64,000 bases of DNA, taken from assembly GCF_000576635.1 (NCBI RefSeq), contig NZ_AVFL01000010.1:62001-126000 (forward strand). The letters are read 5' to 3'. The position numbers and the translations under genes were made by a program. Numbering within the stretch: position 1 is the stretch's first letter; every line of letters starts with the position of its first letter. This DNA is from Skermanella stibiiresistens SB22 (GTDB taxonomy: Bacteria; Pseudomonadota; Alphaproteobacteria; Azospirillales; Azospirillaceae). The notes beneath the pieces were generated by a model. The model worked only from the letters and a program-made list of their open reading frames with translations, ran no database searches and was not told the origin of the DNA. Of this stretch, positions 8,338-17,906 are shown piece by piece.

Positions 8338-9609
8338 CTACTCCGCTTTCTCGATCAGGATGGCTCGGAAGTCGTTGACGTTGGTCAGCGTCGGCCCCGT
8401 GATCACCTGATCGTCCAGCGCCTCGAAGAAGCCGTGGCCGTTGTTGTCGGCCAAGCAGGCCTTGGCGTTGACGCTCCGCTCGGCCGCCCGCGTCAGGGTG
8501 TCGGGCGTGAAGATGGCGCCCGCGACCTCCTCCGCGCCGTCGATGCCGTCGGTGTCGCCGGCGATGCCCCAGATGCCCTCGGCACCGTTGAGCGCCACCA
8601 CGGTGGACAGCAGGAACTCGACGTTGCGACCGCCCCTGCCCTCGCCCTTGACCGTCACCGTCGTCTCGCCGCCGGACAGCAGCACGCAGGGCGCCGGCAG
8701 CGGGTGACCGTGAGCGGCGGCCGACAGGGCGATGCCGGCCATGATCTTGCCGACCTCCGTCGCTTCGCCCTCCAGCGCGTCACCCAGCAGCAGCGGCGTC
8801 ACGCCGGCGTCGCGGGCGATCTTGGCGGCGGCCTCCAGCGAGAACTGCGGTGTCGCGATCATGATGTTGGTGACGTTGGCGAGGCGCGGGTCGCCCGGCT
8901 TGGGCGTCTCGTCCTCACCCCGGTCCAGGTGCCGCTGGACCGCGTCTGACGGCGTGATGTTGTAGCGCCGGAGCACGGCGCGGGCATCCTCGAAGGTCGA
9001 GGGGTCGGGCACGGTCGGTCCCGAGGCGATGACCGAGGGATCGTCACCGGGCACGTCGGAGATCAGCAGGCTGACGACCTTGGCGGGATACGCCGCCGCC
9101 CCCAGCCGGCCGCCCTTGATGGCGGAGAGGTGCTTCCGCACCACGTTCATCTGCCCGATGTCGGCGCCGGACGCCAGCAGCGCCTTGTTGACCCGCTGCT
9201 TGTCCTCCAGCGTCAGGCCGGCTGCCGGCAAGGCCAGCAGGGCCGAGCCACCGCCGGAGATCAGGAACAGCACGAGGTCGTCCGGCCCGGCGCTCTCGGC
9301 CAACTTCAGCACGCGGGCCGCGGCGGCGTGCCCGGCCGCGTCCGGCACCGGATGGGACGCCTCGACGATCTCGATCCGCTCGCACGGCGCCCCATGGCCG
9401 TAACGGGTGATGATCAGCCCCTCGATCGGACCCGGCCAGTTCTCCTCGACCGCCTTCGCCATGGCGGCGGAAGCCTTGCCGGCGCCCAGGACGATGGTGC
9501 GCCCCTTGGGTGGAGCCGGTAGATGCCGAGGCACCACCTTCTCCGGCAACGCGGCGTCGACCGCCGCGTCGAACATCGCCCTCAGCAGGTCCCGCTGCCG
9601 TGTCGCCAT
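8338..9609 (-). CDS. glycerate 2-kinase (MOFRL family)
   Basis: The 423-residue protein is a class II glycerate kinase (GckA/TtudD type). The N-terminal part has TIVLGAGKASAAMAKAVE and the serine/glycine loop LFLISGGGSALLALPA; the C-terminal MOFRL domain has CVLLSGGETTVTVKGEGRGG and WGIAGDTDGIDG. It phosphorylates D-glycerate to 2-phosphoglycerate using ATP. It stands downstream of tartronate semialdehyde reductase, the enzyme that makes glycerate, and so completes entry of hexuronate carbon into lower glycolysis. Length is normal for the family. Confidence 0.93.
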   Translation of the reverse strand: MATRQRDLLRAMFDAAVDAALPEKVVPRHLPAPPKGRTIVLGAGKASAAMAKAVEENWPGPIEGLIITRYGHGAPCERIEIVEASHPVPDAAGHAAAARVLKLAESAGPDDLVLFLISGGGSALLALPAAGLTLEDKQRVNKALLASGADIGQMNVVRKHLSAIKGGRLGAAAYPAKVVSLLISDVPGDDPSVIASGPTVPDPSTFEDARAVLRRYNITPSDAVQRHLDRGEDETPKPGDPRLANVTNIMIATPQFSLEAAAKIARDAGVTPLLLGDALEGEATEVGKIMAGIALSAAAHGHPLPAPCVLLSGGETTVTVKGEGRGGRNVEFLLSTVVALNGAEGIWGIAGDTDGIDGAEEVAGAIFTPDTLTRAAERSVNAKACLADNNGHGFFEALDDQVITGPTLTNVNDFRAILIEKAE

Positions 9610-9659
9610 GGTGAATTCTCCTTCTTCTCGATGCGTTCTTATTTTTCGTGGGTCCGGCG

Positions 9660-10547
9660 TCAGTCGGAGCCGATCTCGTGGTTGGCCATCAGTTCCAGGG
9701 CCCGCACCAGCGCCGAGTGGTCCCAGGCGGCGCCGCCATTGGCCGAGCAGGTGTTGAACAGTTCCTGGCAGGTGGCGGTGTTGGGCAAGGCCACCTTCAG
9801 CTGCCGGGCGCTCTGCAACGCCAAATTCAGGTCCTTCTGATGCAGCTCGATCCGGAAGCCGGGATTGAAGGTCCGCTTGATCATCCGCTCGCCATGGACC
9901 TCCAGGATCTTCGAGCTGGCGAAACCACCCATCAGCGCCTGCCGGACCTTGGCCGGATCGGCCCCTGCCTTGGAGGCGAACAGCAGGGCCTCGCCGACCG
10001 CCTCGATCGTCAGCGCCACGATGATCTGGTTGGCGACCTTGGTGGTCTGGCCGTCGCCATTGCCGCCGACCAGCGTGACGTTCTTGCCCATCAGGTCGAA
10101 CAGCGGCTTGATCCGGTCGAACACCGCCGTCTCGCCGCCGACCATGATCGTCAGGGTTCCCGCCTTGGCGCCAACCTCACCCCCGGACACGGGAGCGTCC
10201 AGGTAGTCGCAACCCAACTCGTTGATCCGCTTGGCGAACTCCTTGGTCGCCATCGGAGCGATCGAGCTCATGTCGATCACCGTCTTGCCGGCGCTCAGCC
10301 CCGCCGCGACACCTTCGGCGCCGAACAGCGCCTCCTCGACATCGGGGGTGTCCGGCACCATCAGGATGATGACATCCGCCGCCTCGGCCACCGCCTTGCG
10401 GGTCTCGACCACCTTGGCTCCCCCGTCGACCAACTCCGCGGGAATTGGCGAACGGTGCTTGACCACCGTCAGCTCATGGCCGGCCGACAGGATGTGTCCG
10501 GCCATGGGACGGCCCATGATGCCGAGCCCGATGAAACCCACTTTCAT
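9660..10547 (-). CDS. garR: tartronate semialdehyde reductase (2-hydroxy-3-oxopropionate reductase)
   Basis: The 295-residue protein starts at MKVGFIGLGIMGRPMAGHIL, with GGGAGA-like ribosome binding bases just upstream. It belongs to the 3-hydroxyisobutyrate dehydrogenase superfamily: Rossmann GLGIMG, the substrate loop DAPVSGGEVGAKAGTLTIMV, and the catalytic Lys in GDGQTTKVANQIIV. Among this family, GarR/GlxR reduce tartronate semialdehyde to D-glycerate; the adjacent aldolase and glycerate kinase genes make that assignment much stronger than sequence alone. Its ATG overlaps the GntR regulator's stop by four bases, so the two are co-translated. Confidence 0.9.
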   Translation of the reverse strand: MKVGFIGLGIMGRPMAGHILSAGHELTVVKHRSPIPAELVDGGAKVVETRKAVAEAADVIILMVPDTPDVEEALFGAEGVAAGLSAGKTVIDMSSIAPMATKEFAKRINELGCDYLDAPVSGGEVGAKAGTLTIMVGGETAVFDRIKPLFDLMGKNVTLVGGNGDGQTTKVANQIIVALTIEAVGEALLFASKAGADPAKVRQALMGGFASSKILEVHGERMIKRTFNPGFRIELHQKDLNLALQSARQLKVALPNTATCQELFNTCSANGGAAWDHSALVRALELMANHEIGSD

Positions 10548-11260
10548 GATTCGATCTCCCGTTGTTCGCTCGATGGCCACTCCTCGGCCATCATGATTCT
10601 CTGGACGCCCAGCAGATGATCGCGCATCGCGTCACGGGCCGCCCTGGCGTCACGCAGCCGAAGGGCGTCCAGGATGACGTCGTGCTCGACCACGGACACC
10701 CGCTGGTTCTCCGGCAGCCCAGCCCGGCGGCTGAGTTCGGCGAAGATCGGCTCGTCGCTGTCATCCCACAGCCGCTCGACCATCGCGGCCACGACGGAAT
10801 TGCCGGTCGCCGCCGCGATACGGACGTGGAACAGGCGGTCCTCGGCGCGCGTCGCGCGCCCGGCGGCGACACCCCGCCGCATCAGCTCGGCCACCTCGGC
10901 GATGCCGGCCAGGTCGGCGTCGGAGGCGTTCGCCGCCGCCATGGCCGCCACCTCCGGTTCGACCAGCATCCGCGCCGCGATCAGGTCGAAAGGGCTGGGA
11001 CCAATGTCGGACGAGGCGAAGGGCGGCGCCGCGTCCCGGACATAGGCGCCGGACCCCGTCCGCACCTCGACCAACCCCGCGATCTCCAGCGCGATCATGG
11101 CCTCCCGCACCGTCGGCCGACTGACGCCGAGCTGGCGGGCGAGGTCACGCTCGGGCGGCAGGCGGTGCCCGGGGGGAAACTCCCCCTGGCGGATCAACTC
11201 GCCCAGCTGTCCGGCGACCTGCTGGTACAGCCGCTGCGTTTCGACGGTCTGGATCGGCAC
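10544..11260 (-). CDS. GntR-family (FadR-subfamily) regulator of the hexuronate cluster
   Basis: The 238-residue protein has an N-terminal GntR winged helix (QGEFPPGHRLPPERDLARQL, GVSRPTVREAMIALEIAGLV, EVRTGSGAYV) and a C-terminal all-helical FCD effector domain (ARMLVEPEVAAMAAANASDA to EHDVILDALRLRDARAARDA), with Asp/His positions typical of metal-dependent carboxylate sensing. The closest known roles are UxuR/ExuR-type regulators of hexuronate use. It is embedded in the operon between the aldolase and garR, so it is likely an autoregulated repressor responding to a uronate or aldarate. Confidence 0.9.
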   Translation of the reverse strand: MPIQTVETQRLYQQVAGQLGELIRQGEFPPGHRLPPERDLARQLGVSRPTVREAMIALEIAGLVEVRTGSGAYVRDAAPPFASSDIGPSPFDLIAARMLVEPEVAAMAAANASDADLAGIAEVAELMRRGVAAGRATRAEDRLFHVRIAAATGNSVVAAMVERLWDDSDEPIFAELSRRAGLPENQRVSVVEHDVILDALRLRDARAARDAMRDHLLGVQRIMMAEEWPSSEQREIES

Positions 11261-11279
11261 GGTCCGCTCCGGTCGCCGC

Positions 11280-12047
11280 TCAGGACGTCTTGAACTTGGC
11301 CGCCAGTTGCTCGGTCCCGCGCGCCAGGATCCCCAGATCGGCGCCGACGGCGGTGAACAGGCAGCCGAGTTCGATGTAGCGGCGAGCCAGCTTCTCGTCG
11401 CCGGTCAGGATGCCGGGGACGTTGCCGCACGCCTTGATCCGGGTGATGGCGTCCTCGATCACCGGCTGCATCTCCGGATGGCCGGGGCTGCCGAGATAGC
11501 CCAGCGCGGCAGACAGGTCGCCGGGACCGATGAAGACGCCGTCGACGCCCTCGACCGCCGCGATGGCTTCCAGGTTGTCGAGCCCCTGCTGGGTCTCGAT
11601 CTGGACCAGCACGCAGATCTCCTCGTGGGCGCGGGCGTAATAGTCCTTGACCCGGCCGAAGCGCGACGCCCGGCTGGCCGAGGCGAAGCCGCGGACGCCA
11701 TGGGGAGGATAGCGGGTCGCCTCGACGGCCTGACGGGCCTCGTCGGCGGTCTGGACGTAGGGGATCAGGAAACTCTGCACACCGGCGTCGAGCAAGCGCT
11801 TGATGATCACGGTGTCGTTCCAGGCCGGTCGCACGATCGGATGCGCCGTGCCGCCGGTCGCCGCCTGAAGCTGGCTGTGGACCATCGGCAGCTCGTTGGG
11901 CGAATGCTCGGTGTCGATCAGGATCCAGTCGAAGCCGGAACCGGCGATGATCTCGACCGTCACATGGCTCGACAGGCTGCTCCACAGGCCGATCTGCTGC
12001 TGACCGGCCTTGATCGCCTTCTTGAAGGGGTTGAGTGGCATATCCAT
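11280..12047 (-). CDS. garL: HpcH/HpaI-family aldolase, probably 5-keto-4-deoxy-glucarate aldolase
   Basis: The 255-residue protein starts at MDMPLNPFKKAIKAG; a GGGAGGA ribosome binding site lies upstream. It is a class II aldolase of the HpcH/HpaI family with FDWILIDTEHSPNE (active-site His), PIVRPAWND (Arg), VLVQIETQQGLDN (metal Glu) and GVFIGPGDLSAALG (metal Asp). Members include GarL, HpaI and RhmA. The neighbours garR and glycerate kinase point to GarL, which cleaves 5-keto-4-deoxy-D-glucarate to pyruvate and tartronate semialdehyde. The substrate call rests on context. Confidence 0.85.
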   Translation of the reverse strand: MDMPLNPFKKAIKAGQQQIGLWSSLSSHVTVEIIAGSGFDWILIDTEHSPNELPMVHSQLQAATGGTAHPIVRPAWNDTVIIKRLLDAGVQSFLIPYVQTADEARQAVEATRYPPHGVRGFASASRASRFGRVKDYYARAHEEICVLVQIETQQGLDNLEAIAAVEGVDGVFIGPGDLSAALGYLGSPGHPEMQPVIEDAITRIKACGNVPGILTGDEKLARRYIELGCLFTAVGADLGILARGTEQLAAKFKTS

Positions 12048-12099
12048 GGCGTGATCGTTCCTCCCGTGTTGTTTTGTCCGCCGCCCGCTGCTGAACGAC

Positions 12100-12918
12100 C
12101 TATGCCCCCAAGGGCCGGGGCCGCTTTTCGGGCGGGGTGAGATCCATGGTGACGAAACCGCCGCCCTGGTGGCGCCGGGCGACCGGATCGAGCGGATTGG
12201 GTTTGGCCAGGATCTCGGCGGCGTGATCCTCGGCGTTCTGGCGTGGCACATAGCCCAGCCGCTCCGCGCCGGCGTTGTCCCAATAGGACCGAGTGTTGGC
12301 CGAGACGCCCCAGACGGTCAGGTGGCCGACCGCTGGCGCCGTGACGCAGCGCGCGATCAGCTCGATCATGTCCTCGTGGCCCAGCCAGGTGCTGAGATGG
12401 CGGAACTCCGTCGGGCGCTCCGCCGCCGTACCAATCCGGACGCTGATACCCTCGATGCCGTGCTTGTCCCAGTACATCCGGGTCATCGCCTCACCCCAGA
12501 CCTTGCTGAGGCCATAGAAGCCGTCGGGCCGGAATTCACAGTCGAGGTCCAGCTTCTCCTCCACCGGATACATGCCGATCGCGTGGTTGGAACTGGCGAA
12601 CACGACGCGCCGGACGCCGTGGCGGCGGGCACCCTCATAGACTTCGTATAGCGCCTTCAGGTTGTTCTCGATGATCTCCGGCAACGGCTTCTCGACGCTG
12701 GTTCCCGCCATGTGGACCAGCACGTCGATGCCGGACAGCAGCCGGTCGACCACGGCCGGGTCGCGGAGGTCGCCATGCATGACCTCCTCCTCGGGCGCCA
12801 GCGCCTCGAGCGGGCGCGACCCGCCGGCCGAGCGCAACGTGAAGCCCCGCGCCAGCAAAGCGGGACGCAGCACGCGGCCGATGGCGCCGCCAGCGCCGGA
12901 CAAGGCCACCCGCGTCAT
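12100..12918 (-). CDS. udh: uronate dehydrogenase
   Basis: The 272-residue short-chain dehydrogenase matches Agrobacterium uronate dehydrogenase in length and signature stretches: N-terminal GAGGAIGRVL, AGTSVEKPLPEIIENN, FASSNHAIGMYPVEEKLD, the catalytic Tyr135-Lys139 pair in DGFYGLSK, LSTWLGHEDM, VWGVSANTRSYWDNAG, and C-terminal QGGGFVTM. It oxidises D-glucuronate or D-galacturonate to the aldaro-lactone with NAD. It is the first gene of the cluster. No aldarate dehydratase (GarD/GudD type) is present in the window, so that step must be encoded elsewhere. The ribosome binding site before its ATG is weak. Confidence 0.92.
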   Translation of the reverse strand: MTRVALSGAGGAIGRVLRPALLARGFTLRSAGGSRPLEALAPEEEVMHGDLRDPAVVDRLLSGIDVLVHMAGTSVEKPLPEIIENNLKALYEVYEGARRHGVRRVVFASSNHAIGMYPVEEKLDLDCEFRPDGFYGLSKVWGEAMTRMYWDKHGIEGISVRIGTAAERPTEFRHLSTWLGHEDMIELIARCVTAPAVGHLTVWGVSANTRSYWDNAGAERLGYVPRQNAEDHAAEILAKPNPLDPVARRHQGGGFVTMDLTPPEKRPRPLGA

Positions 12919-13003
12919 CTCAGAATCCTGGAGGTGACTTTCCGCCTTGAAAACGAGCCACTGGCCGGCATCCGCGCTTCCCCCATCCCTTATGGTGTTT
13001 TTC

Positions 13004-13020
13004 AGACGCCTGGAGCGTCT
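13004..13020. promoter_or_regulatory. 17-bp dyad upstream of udh, possible operator
   Basis: AGACGC and GCGTCT form a perfect 6-5-6 inverted repeat about 85 bases before the udh start, between the udh cluster and the upstream EamA gene. It is flanked by T runs on both sides on the plus strand, so a plus-strand terminator is an alternative reading, but no plus-strand gene ends here. For the minus-strand cluster, an operator for the internal GntR regulator is plausible, though it does not match a GntR consensus closely. Confidence 0.35.
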
Positions 13021-13068
13021 TTTTGTTCGTCTAACCGACCATCAGTGTCGGTCAAACCGTCGCCAGCG

Positions 13069-14004
13069 TCAACCGGCTAAGCGGCTTGGTGGCCTGACCA
13101 ATTTCGCTGGCCGCCGCTCCTGTGCCAAAAGGTAGAGACCGGACGCGATGATGATCGCCGCTCCGGCGAAGGTCCAAGGCGACGGGACGTGGCCGAACAC
13201 CAGATAGCCCAGCGTCACCATGCCGATGATCTGGGTGTAGGTGAACGGCGCCAGGGCCGAGGCCGGAACATGGCGGTGGGCCATGATCAGCAGGAAATGC
13301 CCGCCGGCGCCGAACACACCCGTTCCCGCCAGCAACGCCCAAGTCGCCAGATCGGGTGGTGTTTGCCAGACCGCGTAGACCCAGGGCAGCAGGGCCACCG
13401 TCGGAAAGGCCGCGATGACGATCAGCATGCTGCCGGGCGACTCGGTTTGCGCCAGCGACCGGGTCATGATGACGTAGCCGGCGCTGCTGACGACGGAGGT
13501 GAGCGACAGCAGGACCGCCCAATGGACCTCCGCGAATCCGGGCCGGGTGACCACCAGGATGCCGGCGAAGCCGACCGCGATCGCCACCCAGCGCCGTGGG
13601 CCAACCGTTTCCTTGAGGAAAATCACCGATAGGACCGCGATGAACAGCGGCCCCAGGAACTGGATCGTCACCGTCTCGACCAGTTGCAGGTACCGGAGCG
13701 CCATGAAGTTGAGGCCGGTTGAGATCGTCAGCAGCGCCGCTCTGCCGAGTTGGGCCCCCGGCCGCGACGTCCGCCACGCCGAACGCGACCGCCACGGGTT
13801 GAGGAACACCATGGCGAGGACGAAGTGGGTCGCGTAGCGGAACCATACCACCTCGACCGTCGGCACCTGCCGGCCGCTCAGCTTGGCGAGCGTGTCGAGG
13901 AAGCAGAACAGGGTCACCGCCGATATGGCGAGCCCAATGCCCTGAAGGCGCCGTGCCCTCAGGGTGGCGGCTTCGGTCGGTGTCGACGCCTCGATCTGGG
14001 TCAC
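13069..14004 (-). CDS. EamA/DMT-family transporter
   Basis: The 311-residue protein has about ten hydrophobic segments and the two-fold EamA repeat of the drug/metabolite transporter superfamily (LAISAVTLFCFLDTLAKLSG, LQLVETVTIQFLGPLFIAVL, then LAPFTYTQIIGMVTLGYLVF). The Glu-rich signature SVIFLKETVGPRRW lies at the end of the first repeat. It is an inner-membrane exporter or permease of unknown substrate. It lies upstream of udh on the same strand with a 150-bp gap that includes a dyad, so it is probably a separate unit. Confidence 0.88.
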   Translation of the reverse strand: MTQIEASTPTEAATLRARRLQGIGLAISAVTLFCFLDTLAKLSGRQVPTVEVVWFRYATHFVLAMVFLNPWRSRSAWRTSRPGAQLGRAALLTISTGLNFMALRYLQLVETVTIQFLGPLFIAVLSVIFLKETVGPRRWVAIAVGFAGILVVTRPGFAEVHWAVLLSLTSVVSSAGYVIMTRSLAQTESPGSMLIVIAAFPTVALLPWVYAVWQTPPDLATWALLAGTGVFGAGGHFLLIMAHRHVPASALAPFTYTQIIGMVTLGYLVFGHVPSPWTFAGAAIIIASGLYLLAQERRPAKLVRPPSRLAG

Positions 14005-14116
14005 GGCCGAGACACTACAGGTGCGGGGATCACGGGTGGGGTCCGTTCGTCACGGTGCCGGAAGTCGATACACCAGTGATATCCCCAGCGCCGCCATCAG
14101 GCAATCAACCATATCG

Positions 14117-14794
14117 TCAGCGGAGTTGCCAAACCCCGCCCGGCGCCCCCGCCGTCTCCGTGCAAAGCGGCAGGGCCTGCCCGTCGCGATAGACCCGATA
14201 GCATTTGCCGGGTTCCCCCGGCAGGAAGCGGGAGGCCGGATCGAGCCCGGCGGGAACCCCGTCGGTCAAGAGCCACCGGCTGTCGGACTGCAGGCAAAGC
14301 GACGCCGGCTTGGGACGGCAGTCATGCTGACCCGCCGGACAGGCCTGATAGCTGACGGTGTAGCATAGGTTCGACGCCGGAGCGCTTTGGCCGCCCCCTT
14401 GACCACCGTTCTGGCCGCCCTCCCGCGCCACCGCCTCCGGCGATCCGGTCGCGCCGCTCAAGGTACCCGGCGTTCCGCCGTTTTGGTCCCCTGGCGTTCC
14501 GCCGGTGCAGGTATAGCCAGCGGCCTCGAAGTCGCGCTTCAGCTTGTCGATCGCGTCGACGCAGACCTGACCGGTTTCCCGTGCCTGCCACAAGGTCTTC
14601 GGCGGTTCGTCGTTGCGGTAGTATCGGACAGTGCAGGGCACACCGCCCGGCTCGAAGATCCTGTCCATCCTGCGGATCTGGTCGGTGGTCCGGCAGACAT
14701 GGGTTTCCGTCTCCTCGGCACTGGTCACCGCCGGCTGGATCAAGACGCAAGCCACCATGGCTGACAGGACGGCCCGACCGATCCAACGCGGCAT
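14117..14794 (-). CDS. Cys-rich secreted protein of unknown function
   Basis: I do not recognise this protein. The 225-residue product starts at MPRWIGRAVLSAMVACVLIQ, preceded by a GGAGGG ribosome binding site, and has a Sec signal peptide ending near AVTSAEE. The mature part holds ten cysteines, an even number suited to disulphides, arranged as two halves (THVC to YTC, and NLCYTVSYQACPAG to LPLC) joined by a Gly/Gln/Ser-rich linker (GGQNGGQGGGQSAP). It should be periplasmic or surface-exposed. It stands alone between the EamA gene and the coiled-coil membrane protein. Confidence 0.65.
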   Translation of the reverse strand: MPRWIGRAVLSAMVACVLIQPAVTSAEETETHVCRTTDQIRRMDRIFEPGGVPCTVRYYRNDEPPKTLWQARETGQVCVDAIDKLKRDFEAAGYTCTGGTPGDQNGGTPGTLSGATGSPEAVAREGGQNGGQGGGQSAPASNLCYTVSYQACPAGQHDCRPKPASLCLQSDSRWLLTDGVPAGLDPASRFLPGEPGKCYRVYRDGQALPLCTETAGAPGGVWQLR

Positions 14795-14982
14795 GACCCG
14801 CGGCCCTCCGGCCTCTTCGTCGCGGTCCCGGATCAATGATCTCTCCCTAACCTTCCACGATATCGGACCTGTTAACACGTCCGATCCGTTTTGAGGTCAA
14901 GAAGGGACCGATCCGGACCCTCGATCCAGGCGATCTTTCGGCTTAACGCCAGTTGGGAGCAAGCCGAAAGATAATCCGCATC

Positions 14983-15023
14983 AAGGATCACCGGCCCAGG
15001 ATCACTGGCCCAGGATCACTGGG
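14983..15023. repeat. 14-bp tandem repeat (three units) over a stop codon
   Basis: Three head-to-tail copies of a 14-base unit (CAGGATCACTGGCC with small differences) run from just past the coiled-coil gene into its 3' end; the gene's TGA lies in the last copy. Unit-number changes could therefore alter or extend the protein's C-terminus. The copies are nearly identical, which suggests recent slippage. Confidence 0.7.
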
Positions 15024-16170
15024 TCGGCTGGCTCGATCCGCTGGCCGGAGCGTCCCCGCCATCCGATCCACCCGAAGCCGGCATGGCCGCCGCGCGCAGC
15101 ACTTCCGCCTGATTGACCATCTGATCGCGCAACAGTGTCAACTGCTTCTCCGCGTCCAGGAACACCGCCTTGGCGGCCTCAGCCTGACGGGTCGCCTCTT
15201 GCTGCTGCTGGCGCAGCGTGTTCAGCGCCTGCGAGCGCTGCGCCACCTCGTTGCCGATGGCGGCGAGATTCTGGCTGGCGAGGTCCGCCGCCTGCTGAAG
15301 CTCGGCCACCCGTTGCTGGCCTTGGGCGATCTCGCCATTCAGCGCCTCGCGCCGCGCCGTCAGGTTGGCCAACTGTCCATCGATCTCCTTGGCCTCGGCC
15401 TCGATCCTCGCCACCTGTTCGGTCAGTTCCTCCTTGGTGCCGACCGCGGTCTCCATGGCCGCCATGTCGGCGAGAACCCGCTCTCGGTCGGCTCGCGCCG
15501 CCTGGATGCCCTTGTCCAGGTCCGCCACCTTGGCTTCGGCGATGTCGCGCGCATGGGCGACGCCACCGATCCTCTGGACCAACTCGTTACGCTCCGTCAG
15601 CAGGTTGGCGCGCAGGCTCTCCAGCCGGTCGACCTCCTCGACCAGCGGCCGCAACGCGTCACGCTGGCTGGTCAACGCCGCGACCTGCCTCTGGAGTTGG
15701 GCGGCGTTGGTGTCGCCGACATCGCGCGCCCAGGTCACGGCGCCCAGCTTCTGGACGATTCCATTGCGCTCGGTCAGCATCATCGACCGCTCGACCTGGA
15801 AGCCGTCGATCTCCTCGCCAAGGCTGGCCACTTGAGCGGTCAGCGGCGTGAGCGCGTCGCGCTCGCCGGTGACCGACGCCAACTGGCCCTGGACCGTCGT
15901 CAACTGGCCTTGGGCATTGGTCAACTGCCCCTGGGAGACGGTCAACCGACCCTCCAGATCGGCGACCCGCCCCTTCAGCGCCTCGGCCTCCCCGGCGTGG
16001 GTGCTGGCCCTGCTCCAGCCGGCGACCGCCAGGATCAAGGCGATCGCGGTCGCACCGGTGAGGCCATAGATCGTCCACCAGTTTACCCAGCGCGATCCCT
16101 GTCCCGTGGCACTTGTGTCATTGTGAGCGGCGGTACCCGTGGGTACGGCCTGTTCTCCATTGTGAGCCAC
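15016..16170 (-). CDS. membrane-anchored coiled-coil protein of unknown function
   Basis: I do not recognise the family. The 384-residue protein has a short polar cytoplasmic N-terminus, one transmembrane helix (about residues 32-52, TIYGLTGATAIALILAVAGW), and then about 300 residues of near-continuous heptad-like coiled coil rich in Gln, Glu, Ala and Leu. Two internal duplications are visible: QGQLTNAQGQLTTVQGQLAS, and a repeated LTERN-x-(I/L)VQ-(K/R)-(L/I)G-(A/G)V motif seen at about residues 135 and 195. It ends in a Gly/Ser-rich tail. This architecture suits a periplasmic spacer or scaffold. Its stop codon lies within a short tandem repeat. Confidence 0.7.
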   Translation of the reverse strand: MAHNGEQAVPTGTAAHNDTSATGQGSRWVNWWTIYGLTGATAIALILAVAGWSRASTHAGEAEALKGRVADLEGRLTVSQGQLTNAQGQLTTVQGQLASVTGERDALTPLTAQVASLGEEIDGFQVERSMMLTERNGIVQKLGAVTWARDVGDTNAAQLQRQVAALTSQRDALRPLVEEVDRLESLRANLLTERNELVQRIGGVAHARDIAEAKVADLDKGIQAARADRERVLADMAAMETAVGTKEELTEQVARIEAEAKEIDGQLANLTARREALNGEIAQGQQRVAELQQAADLASQNLAAIGNEVAQRSQALNTLRQQQQEATRQAEAAKAVFLDAEKQLTLLRDQMVNQAEVLRAAAMPASGGSDGGDAPASGSSQPTQ

Positions 16171-16310
16171 GCTCGCCTCCCTATGCTCAATGTTATAGGC
16201 TCGATGTTTTGGCTAGGGGGCCATAGTGTCCAACTCAAGTCAATGACCGGGTCAGTACTAACGGACTTCTCCAGGGACTACGACTTTCGCACTTTCCGTC
16301 CCATTTGGTG

Positions 16311-17549
<1,239 letters not shown>

Positions 17550-17603
17550 AAGCTGCTCCTCGGTTTTGACGGAGGGCGCTCGGTCGAACAGCGGGGATCA
17601 AAC

Positions 17604-17667
17604 AAAAAAGCCGCTCTTCGTACAGAGCGGCCCTCCCATGACAAAATGATGCCAGAAACGCCGCTCG
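17604..17667 (-). promoter_or_regulatory. trp attenuator: antiterminator and terminator
   Basis: On the transcript leading into trpB, segment 2 (GAGCGGC, 17666-17660) can pair with segment 3 (GCCGCTC, 17631-17625), and segment 3 can instead pair with segment 4 (GAGCGGC, 17616-17610) to make a 7-bp stem with an 8-base loop followed by six T's (17609-17604). These are mutually exclusive perfect pairings. A ribosome stalled at the leader's tandem Trp codons would cover only the region before segment 2, allowing the 2:3 antiterminator; one reaching the leader stop would cover segment 2 and permit the 3:4 terminator. The terminator sits 55 bases before the trpB start. Confidence 0.88.
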
Positions 17668-17668
17668 C

Positions 17669-17713
17669 TTAAGCGGGCCACCACCGGCGGGACTGTGTCT
17701 GGTGCGTCATCAT
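17669..17713 (-). CDS. trpL: trp operon leader peptide with tandem Trp codons
   Basis: A 14-codon frame, MMTHQTQSRRWWPA followed by TAA, contains two adjacent Trp codons (17683-17678) three codons before its end. It lies directly before the overlapping hairpins of the attenuator and 120 bases before trpB. No strong ribosome binding site is seen, which leaves the exact ATG (first or second) open. Placement of the Trp pair relative to the antiterminator is what attenuation requires. Confidence 0.85.
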   Translation of the reverse strand: MMTHQTQSRRWWPA

Positions 17714-17906
17714 GATGGAAGGTTACCAGATGGCTGGACCGAAGGAAAGGTGGAACAACCCAAACCCAGCGGCTCGCCTTCCCTTCGGACCGATTTACGA
17801 CAACTTTTCGCCGCGTGGCGTGTTGACGCGGAGTGGGTATGTCCGCCGGCGGGATACCGGCGGGTGGACAAGGTTCGACCACGGCCACTGGCAAAGGGAG
17901 GAAGAC

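Noticed and set aside
13004-13025. AGACGC dyad with T run as a plus-strand terminator
   Set aside because: No plus-strand gene ends upstream of it, so an operator or promoter role for the minus-strand cluster is at least as likely; left undecided.
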